A DNA stretch of 64,000 nucleotides from QVMM01 sp047030855 (GCA_047030855.1 JBKYIJ010000008.1:310001-374000); one strand, 5' to 3'; counted from the first letter of the stretch, positions 27,334 through 35,882 are shown. Numbers and translations: made by a program. Notes: a model not told the origin generated them from the letters alone.

Positions 27334-27402
27334 GGCATCCGGAGCTTAGCTCTGGATGCCACCACTAAAAAATCAATGTTAAACGACTATTCCGAATCGT
27401 AG
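27334..27402 (+). promoter_or_regulatory. Third copy of hairpin + CACTAAAAAATCAATG leader, orphan
   Basis: GGCATCCGGAGC / GCTCTGGATGCC (27334-27345, 27349-27360) is followed by ACCACTAAAAAATCAATG and an eight-codon frame ending in TAG at 27402. It faces the plus strand, opposite to the topB and DUF1896 leaders, and no gene starts at its end. On the minus strand the same hairpin is followed by a T-run, so it may also terminate minus-strand transcripts. Confidence 0.5.
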
Positions 27403-27539
27403 AACAAAGACCTTTCAGTGGCAAATATAGTGAAATTATTATTTCAATGGTCGCTTCTTTCTTGGTCTCATTGTGTATCCAATCACTTATATTTAAATTT
27501 GTCTGATTAATTGAACCGTAATATCAATAAGCAATTGTC

Positions 27540-28190
27540 ATGTCCTTACCTGATGTCCGAATAGATAAATTGAAAGAATCTGAATATGAAGAGGTCGCTG
27601 CTATTTTAGTAGATGCTTTTGAATCGAATCTGGCCTATACTTCAATCTTTGTAAATAAGGATAGATTGCGAGACGGATTGTTCTGGTTATTCAAAACCAA
27701 TCTATACCTGATAAACAAAAGACAATCTGTGACAAAAGTCGTTAGAATGAAAAATTCAAGGGAAATAATAGGAGTATTTAGCTTATTACCTCCCAATGGA
27801 GTAAAATCTGAATTTCGTGATTATTTCAAGATCGGATTACCCCGATTTATTATGAATTTTGGATTCGCTGCTTTACGCACGATGCTTAAGATGGATTCTC
27901 TCAATAAACAGCTTCTAACAAATGCTATCGGAACCAATGAATATTATTATTTGTCGATGGTTGCTATAAAAGCTAACTATCAAGGATATGGAATTGGTTC
28001 TTATATGATTGACGATTGCTTACAACAATTGAGATCTATAAATCGGATATGCCATATTGTTGGTTTAACAACCCAACTTCCGGAAAACGTCACTTTTTAT
28101 AATCGCTTAGGATTCCAAAAATTAGATGAAGGTGAAATTCAACTGAAGAAGGGCTGTTATTACAATTACAATATGAAATTGGATCTATAA
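27540..28190 (+). CDS. GNAT-family N-acetyltransferase
   Basis: A 216-residue protein with the GNAT fold: 'IDKLKESEYEEVAAILVDAFES' at the start, and the acetyl-CoA-binding loop 'YQGYGIGSYMIDDCLQQL' at about residues 148-165. It ends in the usual 'NVTFYNRLGFQKLDEGEI' beta-bulge strand. The acceptor substrate cannot be told. It lies on the plus strand between topB and DUF1896, which elsewhere are adjacent on one strand, so it appears to be a cargo gene inserted into the element backbone. It stands seven bases from the topB stop, in convergent orientation. Confidence 0.85.
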   Translation: MSLPDVRIDKLKESEYEEVAAILVDAFESNLAYTSIFVNKDRLRDGLFWLFKTNLYLINKRQSVTKVVRMKNSREIIGVFSLLPPNGVKSEFRDYFKIGLPRFIMNFGFAALRTMLKMDSLNKQLLTNAIGTNEYYYLSMVAIKANYQGYGIGSYMIDDCLQQLRSINRICHIVGLTTQLPENVTFYNRLGFQKLDEGEIQLKKGCYYNYNMKLDL

Positions 28191-28196
28191 CTTTAC

Positions 28197-30305
28197 TTAA
28201 GATCGTTTCTTCTTGCCGTCACCTTTGCGTGGCGAGAACTCAAATACAGTTTTATAATCTGCATCAAATTTTACGATGGCATCAAAGGTGCTTCCGGTCT
28301 TAGAACTAACGAAACCTTTGATTAGAGCAGTCTTCCCATTCATCAGAAGATCGGTTAACTGTCCATCCGTCAATTCTTTTTTAGCAATGGTTCTAAATAC
28401 AGTCAATCCACAATTTTCATCTTTGCATTTGGCTACCTTCTGATAAAATACTACTTGCCCATTTTTACATTTGGGACAAGGGCAGGTATTGCGATTATCC
28501 GTATGCTCAATAACTGTAGATAGTAGTTCTGTGGTGATTTGTGAAGTATAGACCTCTATCCCTCTGTGGAACGTCGCAGCATCCATATTGCCCGATGCTA
28601 TTTTGTTTAAGGCTTGCTCCCATTGTCCTGTCATCGCTACATCGACTATCTTCTTGTCTTTGACCGCCAGATAGACTATCAATCCTTTATTGGTCGGAAC
28701 AAGAGATTTTTTCTCTCGGACGATGTACTCACGGGAAAATAGTGTTTCGATAATAGATGCACGGGTGGCAGGTGTTCCGATACCGCACTCCTTCATTGCT
28801 TCACGCTGTTGTTCATCTTCCACCTCTTTGCCTGCGGATTCCATCGAACTAAGTAAACTAGCTTCCGTATGCAATGGTTTCGGCTTGGTTTGCTTCTCTT
28901 GAATCTCGCAATCATGAATCGGAAGATTGTCTCCCTCGACCAAAACAGGGAGAGTTGAGTTCTCATCTTCTCCGTCGTTTGGCTCGTCATTCCCATCAAA
29001 TACCGCCCTCCAGCCGGGGACGAGTGTAACGCTCCCTTTGCAGGAAAAGTGTACGCCATCGACATCAAGTGATACGGAGGTGTTCTCTTTGATGCAAGTT
29101 TCGCCAAAGGCTTCGAGCATACGTCCGGCAACCATGTCATAGATGAGTTGTTCGTCTTTAGATAGATTGGTAGCCGATTCTTCTGTGATAATCAGTGCAT
29201 GGTGGTCGGCCACTTTGGCATCATTGACCGAACGGGTATTGAGTTTGGTGTCAAATCGGCTATCAATATAAGGCCTAAAAAGCGAGTGCGAACGAAGTGT
29301 TGCTATTAGGTGCGGTATTTCCTCCAGCACATCCTCGGAAATATAACGGCTACCGGTTCGTGGATAGGAGATTTTCTTCGTCTCATACAGACTTTGTGCT
29401 ATCGTCAGCGTCTTATCTGCCGAAAAACCGTGCTTGCTGTTGGCTTCTTTCTGAAGTGTGGTAAGGTCGTACAGCAAGGGTGGTTCCTGCTTAACCTCCT
29501 TGCGTTCTACGGCGGTAACCTGTATAGCTCCTGCGGCTTTTACCTTTGCCGTAACTTCTTCAGCATGGGTTCGGGTGTCGAATTTATCTACCGAATGAAC
29601 GGTAAAAGTAGTAGCTTCTTTTTCTGTTTGTAATTTCAAACGAAAATAGGTCTGTGGCTTGAAGTCTTTATTTTCCAGATAACGACTACAAATAATCGCC
29701 AGTGTCGGGGTTTGTACCCTGCCAAGTGACCAAACACCGTATCCTGCCGAGATAGAAAGAGCCTGACTGCTATTGATCCCTACGAGCCAATCAGCGGTAC
29801 TGCGGGCTTTGGCAGAAGCATACAAATTGTCATAATCTGCTCCGGGGCGAAGCGTTTTAAAGCCGTCTTTGATAGCTCGGTCTGTTAGCGAACTGATCCA
29901 AAGTCTTTCAAACGGAAGGGTGCATCCTATATATTCGTATATATAGCGGAATATGAGTTCCCCTTCTCGTCCGGCATCGGTTGCCACAATTATAGATTCT
30001 CCACGATGGAATAACTCGCGGATAACCTTTAGTTGCTTCATCACACTGGGATCGTTTTTGTATTCTTTACCCTCTTTGACTTGTCGGGGCAAGAGTTTAA
30101 ATTCTTGGGGAAGTATCGGCAGGTTCTCTTTCTGAAATCCTGTGATACCATAATGTTCTGGCATGGCGAGTCCTACCAAATGTCCGAATGCCCATGTAAC
30201 GGCATATCCGTTACCTTCTATATAGCCTTCTCTTTTATTGTTTGCTCCGACTATGGCTGCTATACTTTTAGCCACAGAAGGTTTTTCTGCTATTATTATT
30301 TTCAT
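28197..30305 (-). CDS. topB: Type IA DNA topoisomerase III
   Basis: A 702-residue protein of normal topoisomerase III length. The Toprim domain opens with 'MKIIIAEKPSVAKSIA' (E7) and holds 'VATDAGREGELIF' (D110, the DxDxE metal site). 'SLGRVQTPTLAII' lies near 195, and the catalytic tyrosine is Y314 in 'ISYPRTGSRYI'. The C-terminal tail has a zinc-type motif, 'CPKCKNGQ...KCKDENC'. Topoisomerase III copies are hallmark genes of Bacteroides conjugative elements, where they probably decatenate or relax transferring DNA. A conserved hairpin leader with a minicistron precedes it. Confidence 0.95.
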   Translation of the reverse strand: MKIIIAEKPSVAKSIAAIVGANNKREGYIEGNGYAVTWAFGHLVGLAMPEHYGITGFQKENLPILPQEFKLLPRQVKEGKEYKNDPSVMKQLKVIRELFHRGESIIVATDAGREGELIFRYIYEYIGCTLPFERLWISSLTDRAIKDGFKTLRPGADYDNLYASAKARSTADWLVGINSSQALSISAGYGVWSLGRVQTPTLAIICSRYLENKDFKPQTYFRLKLQTEKEATTFTVHSVDKFDTRTHAEEVTAKVKAAGAIQVTAVERKEVKQEPPLLYDLTTLQKEANSKHGFSADKTLTIAQSLYETKKISYPRTGSRYISEDVLEEIPHLIATLRSHSLFRPYIDSRFDTKLNTRSVNDAKVADHHALIITEESATNLSKDEQLIYDMVAGRMLEAFGETCIKENTSVSLDVDGVHFSCKGSVTLVPGWRAVFDGNDEPNDGEDENSTLPVLVEGDNLPIHDCEIQEKQTKPKPLHTEASLLSSMESAGKEVEDEQQREAMKECGIGTPATRASIIETLFSREYIVREKKSLVPTNKGLIVYLAVKDKKIVDVAMTGQWEQALNKIASGNMDAATFHRGIEVYTSQITTELLSTVIEHTDNRNTCPCPKCKNGQVVFYQKVAKCKDENCGLTVFRTIAKKELTDGQLTDLLMNGKTALIKGFVSSKTGSTFDAIVKFDADYKTVFEFSPRKGDGKKKRS

Positions 30306-30343
30306 TGTAACATTGATTTTTTAGTGGTTGGGGTCGCAGACCC
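30302..30343 (-). promoter_or_regulatory. Hairpin leader with minicistron ahead of topB
   Basis: On the minus strand GGGTC-TGC-GACCC (30343-30331) is followed by CACTAAAAAATCA and ATG-TTA-CAA-TGA (30313-30302). Its TGA overlaps the topB ATG (30305-30303). The layout repeats that of the DUF1896 leader, including the overlap, which suggests translational coupling or attenuation. Confidence 0.6.
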
Positions 30344-30361
30344 TTTTATTATTTTATATTT

Positions 30362-31921
30362 CTACATTTTTCGCCCTTTGCTTTTCTTTGGAGCAGCAGG
30401 AGATTGTTTTTGTTCCTGTTGCTGCTCCTTCTTTTCGACTTGCTTGGCGGTGGGCTGTATCTGACCTTGCTTTAGCGGCTCTTTGGAATATTTGGTTGCC
30501 TCGTTGGTCTTGCCCTCATTATTGACAGCCACTTGTGTCTTACTTTCGGCAACAGGAGTCACTTTCTGAGAATCCTTAGCAGCTTGCTTGGCTTCGATGG
30601 CTCGTACCTGATCGGGATGCTTAGAGGTATGACGAACTTTATCTCTGTTTTCGTCAACCCATACCCATGCATTATACTTCTGTCCTTTCTGATCGGTAGC
30701 TTCTACTTTCTGTGCACCTGAGGCATCAGCTTGTTGTTGTTTGGGACGGGATTGCATGCCCTCAACAAAGATTGGTTCTTTGTTACACAGCTTGGTAAAT
30801 TCTTCTTTACTGAGTTGTACGCCACCTTGCTTAGAATAAATCCATACCTCATCAACTTTACGGGCTTTGGGTAATGGCTTTTCCTGTGCTTGTCCTTCAC
30901 TCTGTTTAGCCTGTCGCTGTTCCTTATGCTGTTGCCGTTGTTCGTCGCTGAACTTGAAGTCGAAGTTTTTATTGACAGCATTGAACTGTACAAAACGATC
31001 TATCTTCTGTGGTTCTTCTCCCGGCTTTACTTTTTTATCCATGCCCTCAACCCATACGGCTTTACCTTCTTTCAATCCTTGTTGCTGTTCGGGAGAGAGT
31101 GTAGCATTTTTTAAGGTTTGAGGGATATTGATTTCGGAGAGAGGTACGGCTTCGAGTCGATTCGTCATTTTGTCGAGAGATACAAGCGAGGGGATCTTCT
31201 CACCTCCGCCTACGGGTTCAAGTTCATAGACTCGTGCTCCGTGCCCTGTCTTTTGGAGTTGCTCTTTATCTTGCTCCGAAAAGGTTATTCCCATAAATGG
31301 TTTGTCAAAATCGGGCTGTTCTTGCTTGGGATGGGTTACCAACTTGATACTGCCATCCGCCTGTGGTTCTAATGATAAACGAGCCTGCATCGGAAACTCA
31401 TTGCCATCAACAGTTGGTTTGATATCGACCAATCCGGGAGATTTATGTCCGTAAACCATCGCTTTAAGGGCATCCTGTAATTTGTCACCTGAAAGTCCCA
31501 ACTTCTCAGTCTCTTTCCAATTGAGTTTATTAAGATCTAGAGGTTGAAACTGACCTGTTAGCTCAATATGTATCTTTACCTTACCATCAAATTTAAGGCG
31601 ATACGGATCGAGAGCTTTATCCGTGTGGTCGATACGGATAAGTTTGTCAAGAAAAGCAGCAATTTTATCTACGGCTGACATCCCGACTGCATAAACACCT
31701 GTGTGCGATGGGTGATTGAACTGTGCCGACATCTTCTTGAAGAAATTTTCCAGAAAGTTACTGTTGGTATCAACCTTCAAAAACTGGTCGGCATTCGCTT
31801 TAGTGGGTTCAACGGTTTTGAGTTTACCGTCCTGCTCCCCTGTGATGACTTTTAATTTGCCATCTTCGCCTTGCGTTAATAAGACTTTCGGCTCTTCAGA
31901 TTTTACTTTGTTTTGATCCAT
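30362..31921 (-). CDS. DUF3945/DUF4099 domain protein of conjugative elements
   Basis: This 519-residue hydrophilic protein has the DUF4099 N-terminal region ('LENFFKKMSAQFNHPSHTGVYAVGMSAVDKIAAFL', about 55-90) and the DUF3945-type 'LSPEQQQGLKEGKAVWVEGM' repeat (about 275-345), recurring as 'LSKEEFTKLCNKEPIFVEGM' near 370. The C-terminal 150 residues are a Gln/Lys-rich low-complexity tail ending KKSKGRKM. It lies upstream of topB on the same strand, as in CTnDOT relatives. Its role is unknown; DNA or relaxosome binding is a guess from charge and context. Confidence 0.83.
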   Translation of the reverse strand: MDQNKVKSEEPKVLLTQGEDGKLKVITGEQDGKLKTVEPTKANADQFLKVDTNSNFLENFFKKMSAQFNHPSHTGVYAVGMSAVDKIAAFLDKLIRIDHTDKALDPYRLKFDGKVKIHIELTGQFQPLDLNKLNWKETEKLGLSGDKLQDALKAMVYGHKSPGLVDIKPTVDGNEFPMQARLSLEPQADGSIKLVTHPKQEQPDFDKPFMGITFSEQDKEQLQKTGHGARVYELEPVGGGEKIPSLVSLDKMTNRLEAVPLSEINIPQTLKNATLSPEQQQGLKEGKAVWVEGMDKKVKPGEEPQKIDRFVQFNAVNKNFDFKFSDEQRQQHKEQRQAKQSEGQAQEKPLPKARKVDEVWIYSKQGGVQLSKEEFTKLCNKEPIFVEGMQSRPKQQQADASGAQKVEATDQKGQKYNAWVWVDENRDKVRHTSKHPDQVRAIEAKQAAKDSQKVTPVAESKTQVAVNNEGKTNEATKYSKEPLKQGQIQPTAKQVEKKEQQQEQKQSPAAPKKSKGRKM

Positions 31922-32098
31922 AATAAATGATGTTTTTATTCTGCATTACTATTAATGCAAAGCGAAAATACATCTTACTAATGGACTGATTGCAAGGTTT
32001 TAAAATGGTGGCAGCTTGTGTCTGGGGTTGTCTATAGATGGTTTTAGAAAGGTTCTTATTTATCGACCTGTTTCATTATCTGAATAGGGAAAGAACTG

Positions 32099-32106
32099 TA
32101 TCTTTG
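32099..32106 (+). promoter_or_regulatory. -7 promoter element TATCTTTG
   Basis: A perfect TAnnTTTG match lies 26 bp before the ATG of the zinc-knuckle protein at 32132. No clear -33 box is placed at the best spacing. Confidence 0.55.
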
Positions 32107-32131
32107 TGATTGTTATTTTTAGAATATCATT

Positions 32132-32737
32132 ATGGCTAAAAAGAAAAAGCGAGGACACTATTGTCGGATATGTGGAGCATCTAAACCAAATGAGGCTTTT
32201 AGTGGGAAAGGTCATGCAAAACATATCTGTAAGGAATGTTCATCTTTGCCACAGGAACGTAAAAATGAACTGCAACACATAAATCAAATAGATCGGATTG
32301 CCGGGAAATATCCCCGCTCCAGACAAGATTGGGAATTTCTTGAAAAAATGTCTAAAAACAAGAAATATCCTGAAGCTGCCGAATTTGCTCAAATGATTTT
32401 GGGGATGAGTAGAAGTCAGTCGGATGGTGACGATGAAGAGAATGACCTTTTTGGAGATTGGGGACAGAGTAAGTTGAGCTACTCTGAGTTCGACGAATTT
32501 GCTCAAGGAGATATCATGTCTATGATTGAAGATGATATCTGGGATTGGATATCTTATCGTAATGGAAAACTACCTAATGAAAAGGGCAAACAGCAGATAT
32601 TGAAAGATATTTGTAAAAATATAGCATTCGGGAATGGAGACTCGTTAATTCTGAATGATGAACTAAACAATGTATTTGATTCTATTTTAAAGCAGGTAGT
32701 AGCAGATTTAGAAAAAGAGAACAAAGATGATTTATGA
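32132..32737 (+). CDS. Zinc-knuckle protein, unknown function
   Basis: A 201-residue soluble protein has an N-terminal zinc ribbon: CRICG ... CKEC (residues about 11-36, spaced to bind one zinc), after a basic start MAKKKKRGHY. The middle is charged and helical and the C-terminal half acidic, ending in Lys/Glu-rich residues. It resembles the small 'CxxCxxxK' proteins seen in Bacteroidetes genomes, for which I know no function. A consensus promoter precedes it, so it is expressed by itself. It reads opposite to the element backbone, and so may be cargo. Confidence 0.65.
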   Translation: MAKKKKRGHYCRICGASKPNEAFSGKGHAKHICKECSSLPQERKNELQHINQIDRIAGKYPRSRQDWEFLEKMSKNKKYPEAAEFAQMILGMSRSQSDGDDEENDLFGDWGQSKLSYSEFDEFAQGDIMSMIEDDIWDWISYRNGKLPNEKGKQQILKDICKNIAFGNGDSLILNDELNNVFDSILKQVVADLEKENKDDL

Positions 32738-32744
32738 TAATTAT

Positions 32745-32752
32745 TATCTTTG
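32745..32752 (+). promoter_or_regulatory. -7 promoter element of the histone-like gene
   Basis: TATCTTTG is a perfect TAnnTTTG match 24 bp upstream of the ATG at 32777, overlapping the end of the preceding gene's untranslated tail. It is a natural own promoter for the histone-like gene. Confidence 0.65.
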
Positions 32753-32776
32753 CCGCGAATCAAAAAATAAAAAACA

Positions 32777-32950
32777 ATGAAAAATTTAGTAGAAAACATT
32801 AACTCCCTAATTGCAGATTTCCAAAAAGATGCCTCTCAACAAGTAGAAAACGGCAACAAAGCGGCAGGAACTCGTGCAAGAAAAACATCTTTAGCAATAG
32901 AAAAAGCTTTGAAAGAATTTCGTAAAGTATCTATCGAGGCTGCGAAGTAA
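32777..32950 (+). CDS. Histone H1-like (Hc1) DNA-binding protein
   Basis: A 57-residue protein of the Bacteroidetes histone H1/Hc1-like family: 'MKNLVENINSLIADFQKDAS', then 'NKAAGTRARKTSLAIEKALK' and 'FRKVSIEAAK'. The alternating Lys/Arg helix with Ala is typical and the length matches the family. It was too short for a routine ORF cut-off. It binds DNA without known sequence preference and is thought to compact the nucleoid. It has its own consensus promoter and a strong terminator, so it is likely well expressed. Chromosomal copies are usual; here it lies inside an element, so it may serve the element or be a passenger. Confidence 0.88.
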   Translation: MKNLVENINSLIADFQKDASQQVENGNKAAGTRARKTSLAIEKALKEFRKVSIEAAK

Positions 32951-32971
32951 GAACTTCCGGCCTAATAATAT

Positions 32972-33007
32972 AAAAACCGAATAACGTTTATAGATTATTC
33001 GGTTTTT
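32972..33007. terminator. Bidirectional terminator after the histone-like gene
   Basis: AAAAACCGAATAA (32972-32984) and TTATTCGGTTTTT (32995-33007) form a perfect 13-bp stem with A-run and T-run at the ends, and so serve both the histone-like gene and the convergent chimeric gene that ends at 33027. Confidence 0.9.
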
Positions 33008-33026
33008 ATATTTAGTGCTTATGGTT

Positions 33027-34037
33027 CTATTCTTCTTTCGGCAACAAATAGCAAAGATCCGGATCTTCCTTTATTCGTTGTAGTTCATCGACTACAATCT
33101 GTTTGGCTTCGGCTTTGATGCGGTCATAGTTCTCCTTAATCATTTCCTTCATACGATCTACGCCATTTTCATCCACAAAGTTGGTGATAACAGGTATCTT
33201 CTTGTATGCCTTCGTCTCGGCAGCTACCCGCTCATTATCGACTACGATTTCACAGTGGAAAATTTTTTGCTCTATCCGCTCGTCGAAATTATCAGCTATC
33301 GCACCTACAAACATACCCTGTGTAAGATTGGATATTTTGGACGGTGGTATCAAGCTATCCATTTGTGTAGAAATGGAAGTCGATTTATCGTTGCGGTTAA
33401 TGGTCATAGACTGGCGCTTCTGCAATACTTTACCAAAACGGTCAGACAAGGTTTTTGCCGTGTCCCCGACTACCTGCCCCGAAAATATATTACCTACCGT
33501 ATTCATCACTACGGTAGCCTCTTTGTCTCCATAATCACGCTTTAGCTGCGAAAAATCTTGAAAACCAAGCAACACGGCAACTTTGTTGCTTCGGGCAGTA
33601 GCTATCAAATTATCCAACCCTTTGAAATAAATAGTCGGCAACTCGTCAATGATAACACTACTTTTGAGCTGTCCTTTCTTATTTATTAGTTTCACAATAC
33701 GACTGTTATACAATCCGAGTGCTGCTCCGTAGATATTTTGTCGGTCAGGATTGTTACCGACAGCCAATATTTTAGGGTCATCCGGATTGTTGATATCTAA
33801 TGTAAATTCATCTCCCGACATTACCCAATGGCCTATCTGCGAATAAGATAGCCTCCCATTATCCCTATATGATTGAAGCGTGCGTTTGGAGATATTGAGC
33901 ATCTCACAAACCTGTTCGTTATTGAGCCATTCCGTTTTCTGATTCTGATTGCATAGTTTTTCAACCTGCACGACAAAATCCTCAAAACGTTTTTTCATCA
34001 GCTCAAAAGTCCTCTTTTCAATAGCGATTATTTCCAT
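33027..34037 (-). CDS. Chimera: HTH protein N-terminus fused to C-terminal part of MobC/TraG coupling protein
   Basis: A 336-residue protein joins two unrelated families. Residues 1-70 are an HTH protein of the kind at 20600 and 39003 ('EWLNNEQVCEMLNISKRTLQ...SYSQIGH'). From W71 on it is the C-terminal region of a MobC/TraG-type coupling ATPase: 'FTLDINNPDDPKILAVGNNP', the Walker B 'SSVIIDELPTIY' and 'LLGFQDFSQLKRDYG'. The Walker A region, membrane helices and about the first half of MobC are missing. The join lies near 33828. It cannot hydrolyse ATP as a coupling protein should. The same order of neighbours (DUF3945, topB) as in intact elements shows that this piece is native mobC. It may still bind DNA through the HTH. 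Confidence 0.85.
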   Translation of the reverse strand: MEIIAIEKRTFELMKKRFEDFVVQVEKLCNQNQKTEWLNNEQVCEMLNISKRTLQSYRDNGRLSYSQIGHWVMSGDEFTLDINNPDDPKILAVGNNPDRQNIYGAALGLYNSRIVKLINKKGQLKSSVIIDELPTIYFKGLDNLIATARSNKVAVLLGFQDFSQLKRDYGDKEATVVMNTVGNIFSGQVVGDTAKTLSDRFGKVLQKRQSMTINRNDKSTSISTQMDSLIPPSKISNLTQGMFVGAIADNFDERIEQKIFHCEIVVDNERVAAETKAYKKIPVITNFVDENGVDRMKEMIKENYDRIKAEAKQIVVDELQRIKEDPDLCYLLPKEE

Positions 34038-34039
34038 AG

Positions 34040-34423
34040 TTATTTTCTCTTTTTCTTAAAAATACCGTTATCCATATCATCCATCCGTTGGTTCAATCTG
34101 GTCTTCATTTCATCCAGAAAGAGTGTCCTGCTGTCAGTCCTTCTGCGTATGGCCCGGAACACATCATAACAATCGGTTACCGGAAAAGATAGCATCCGGG
34201 AGAGGTGTTCGACAGCTTCCTGTATATCTATATCTCCCTCATTGAACCGTTTTGTTTCGAGTATGCCATACGCCAGTTCCACCAAATCACTTTTTGAGCC
34301 AGACCAATATAATGGAGTATCCGGTTTATCTCCGGTTACTGTTTTGAATAGGGCATTCAATTCATCAAAAAGCATTTTTATTTTCAGGAATTGAGTTTCC
34401 GGTATAGTTATATTCTGTTTCAT
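34040..34423 (-). CDS. RteC C-terminal-domain protein (copy 2)
   Basis: A 127-residue protein consists of only the RteC C-terminal region: 'LYWSGSKSDLVELAYGILETKRFN', 'DIQEAVEHLSRMLSFPVTDCYDVFRAIRRRTDSRTLFLDEMK'. CTnDOT RteC is more than twice as long; the N-terminal half is absent here, but the ORF has a proper ATG and overlaps the upstream TraD-like gene by four bases. It stands two bases ahead of an HTH-coding start, repeating the RteC-like + HTH pairing of the other two copies. Likely a regulator or a remnant of one. Confidence 0.8.
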   Translation of the reverse strand: MKQNITIPETQFLKIKMLFDELNALFKTVTGDKPDTPLYWSGSKSDLVELAYGILETKRFNEGDIDIQEAVEHLSRMLSFPVTDCYDVFRAIRRRTDSRTLFLDEMKTRLNQRMDDMDNGIFKKKRK

Positions 34424-35097
34424 GTGCGTATAAATTTTGATAAGTTTCCTGGGTTGGAGCTATTGCTGTTATTTGCTTCCGAATCTGTTTCCGCTAATGC
34501 TAATATATTGGAAGCTATCTTTTCTGCTCCATTAACCTGACCAATGAATTGTTCATAGAGATTAGTTCCCTGCACCTTTTGTAAAATTTCAGGAACATGT
34601 TTTTCTTCATTTTGAGAGATAGGTTTTCCTTCCAACGTTTTAGCCAACAGCTCAAACTCATCCATCGTTATGGACTGACTACCCTGCAACTCAACATCGA
34701 TTCTATCTTGTATCGCAACTGGTAACGAAATATCTTCCTCCGATTCGGCAGACTTGTTATCCGGCAAACTCTCCTGTTCCAGATGCTCGCTGTGGATAAC
34801 AGGGTTGGGCTGTTCCGCTAGTGTTGGTGCTGGCTCTTGCTTTTGCTTTTGTTCTTGCTCTTGCTCCCGTTTTTCCCTATCGGCTTGTACTTGTACCTCA
34901 TGTAGATTGAACTTTGATTTACCTACAATATCAGGAGTTCTGTCATTTTGTAGCCTCGGTTCTTGTTTCTTATCGCCTGTCTTATCTTTTCTCTGATAGC
35001 GTTTACTAAACCAGCCTTTAAATTCCAGCCACAGGTTCAATCCTGCCATAAACAGGCAGGCAATGATTAATATGATTTTCCCTATTGTTTCTATCAT
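34420..35097 (-). CDS. TraD-like conjugal transfer protein
   Basis: A 225-residue protein has one N-terminal membrane helix ('TIGKIILIIACLFMAGLNLWLEF', about 4-26), a basic segment, then a charged Gln/Glu-rich linker (about 70-120) and a soluble domain with 'DRIDVELQGSQSITMDEFELLAKTLEG'. The size, topology and position directly after the ParA gene match the protein named TraD in Bacteroides conjugative transposons. Its role there is not well defined. It overlaps the RteC-like gene by four bases and follows ParA by two, so it sits inside one operon. Confidence 0.7.
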   Translation of the reverse strand: MIETIGKIILIIACLFMAGLNLWLEFKGWFSKRYQRKDKTGDKKQEPRLQNDRTPDIVGKSKFNLHEVQVQADREKREQEQEQKQKQEPAPTLAEQPNPVIHSEHLEQESLPDNKSAESEEDISLPVAIQDRIDVELQGSQSITMDEFELLAKTLEGKPISQNEEKHVPEILQKVQGTNLYEQFIGQVNGAEKIASNILALAETDSEANNSNSSNPGNLSKFIRT

Positions 35098-35099
35098 GG

Positions 35100-35882
35100 C
35101 TATTGCAGATTAGTTATTTGAATGATTTCATCCACCAGTAAATCAAGGCTACTCCCTTTCAATAGCGGTTTATCCGGAGGAAATATAGTAGACAGAAACA
35201 GACAGCCGTTTCCTTCGATAGATTGTTCTCTGTCGTAACGCACACTTTGAGGTATCTTCGTTTTTAGTATCGATATCCCTAAACCGAGTATAGCGTTTTC
35301 GTAATAGTCGAACAATTCCTGCTTCTCCCTGCCTGTTATCCTGTTCCAGAAGGGATAAATCCCTTGTAACTTTATATTTCCCTGATTGATTGTCTGCATC
35401 TCGTTGGTAGAAATGATAAACGGCAGAGTACTTTCCATATTGATGCGGGAGGTCATTATCGGTACAAACAGGTAGTCCATTGCAAAATAGGTTTGCACCA
35501 CACTTTCATTATTGACTGTTCCCGGCAGGTCGAACAATACGACATCATAGATTTGTTCTTCGGATGCAAGAAAATCCCTCGCCTGTTGTAATCCTGTTTC
35601 AGGCTGGCTCGGAACTATCGGATAGGTTGGTTTATTCAATCCGGAGAAGAAATCTTCTGCTTTTTTCTGATAGAAACTGTTCCTTTCAATCTGCTCCGCT
35701 TCCCTTTGGCGCATTTTATAGATGCTCCATTGCGGATAATCACAATCGATAATGGCTACGTTATATCCTTTGACATAATGCAGGTAACTGGCAACTAAGG
35801 TTGTAAACACCGATTTGCCTGCTCCGCCCTTTTGTGTGCAAATCGCGATGTATAAGGGCTGTCTGTCTTTTGTTGTTGTCAT
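35100..35882 (-). CDS. ParA-family ATPase (TraA-like)
   Basis: A 260-residue ParA/MinD-type ATPase. The deviant Walker A 'TQKGGAGKSVFTTLVASYL' is at about residues 13-31, Walker A' and B are visible as 'NVAIIDCDYPQW' and 'YDVVLFDLPGTVN'. In CTnDOT-like elements this gene is called traA and lies at the start of the tra operon, divergent from mobA. Here the same start remains, with DUF3408 genes upstream and TraD next, but the tra genes that should follow are gone. It may segregate or position relaxosome DNA; that is a family inference. Confidence 0.9.
   Translation of the reverse strand: MTTTKDRQPLYIAICTQKGGAGKSVFTTLVASYLHYVKGYNVAIIDCDYPQWSIYKMRQREAEQIERNSFYQKKAEDFFSGLNKPTYPIVPSQPETGLQQARDFLASEEQIYDVVLFDLPGTVNNESVVQTYFAMDYLFVPIMTSRINMESTLPFIISTNEMQTINQGNIKLQGIYPFWNRITGREKQELFDYYENAILGLGISILKTKIPQSVRYDREQSIEGNGCLFLSTIFPPDKPLLKGSSLDLLVDEIIQITNLQ

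Noticed and set aside
28793..29140. 115-codon minus-strand ORF inside topB
   Set aside because: Alternate frame of topB on the same strand; topB is intact and in family length.
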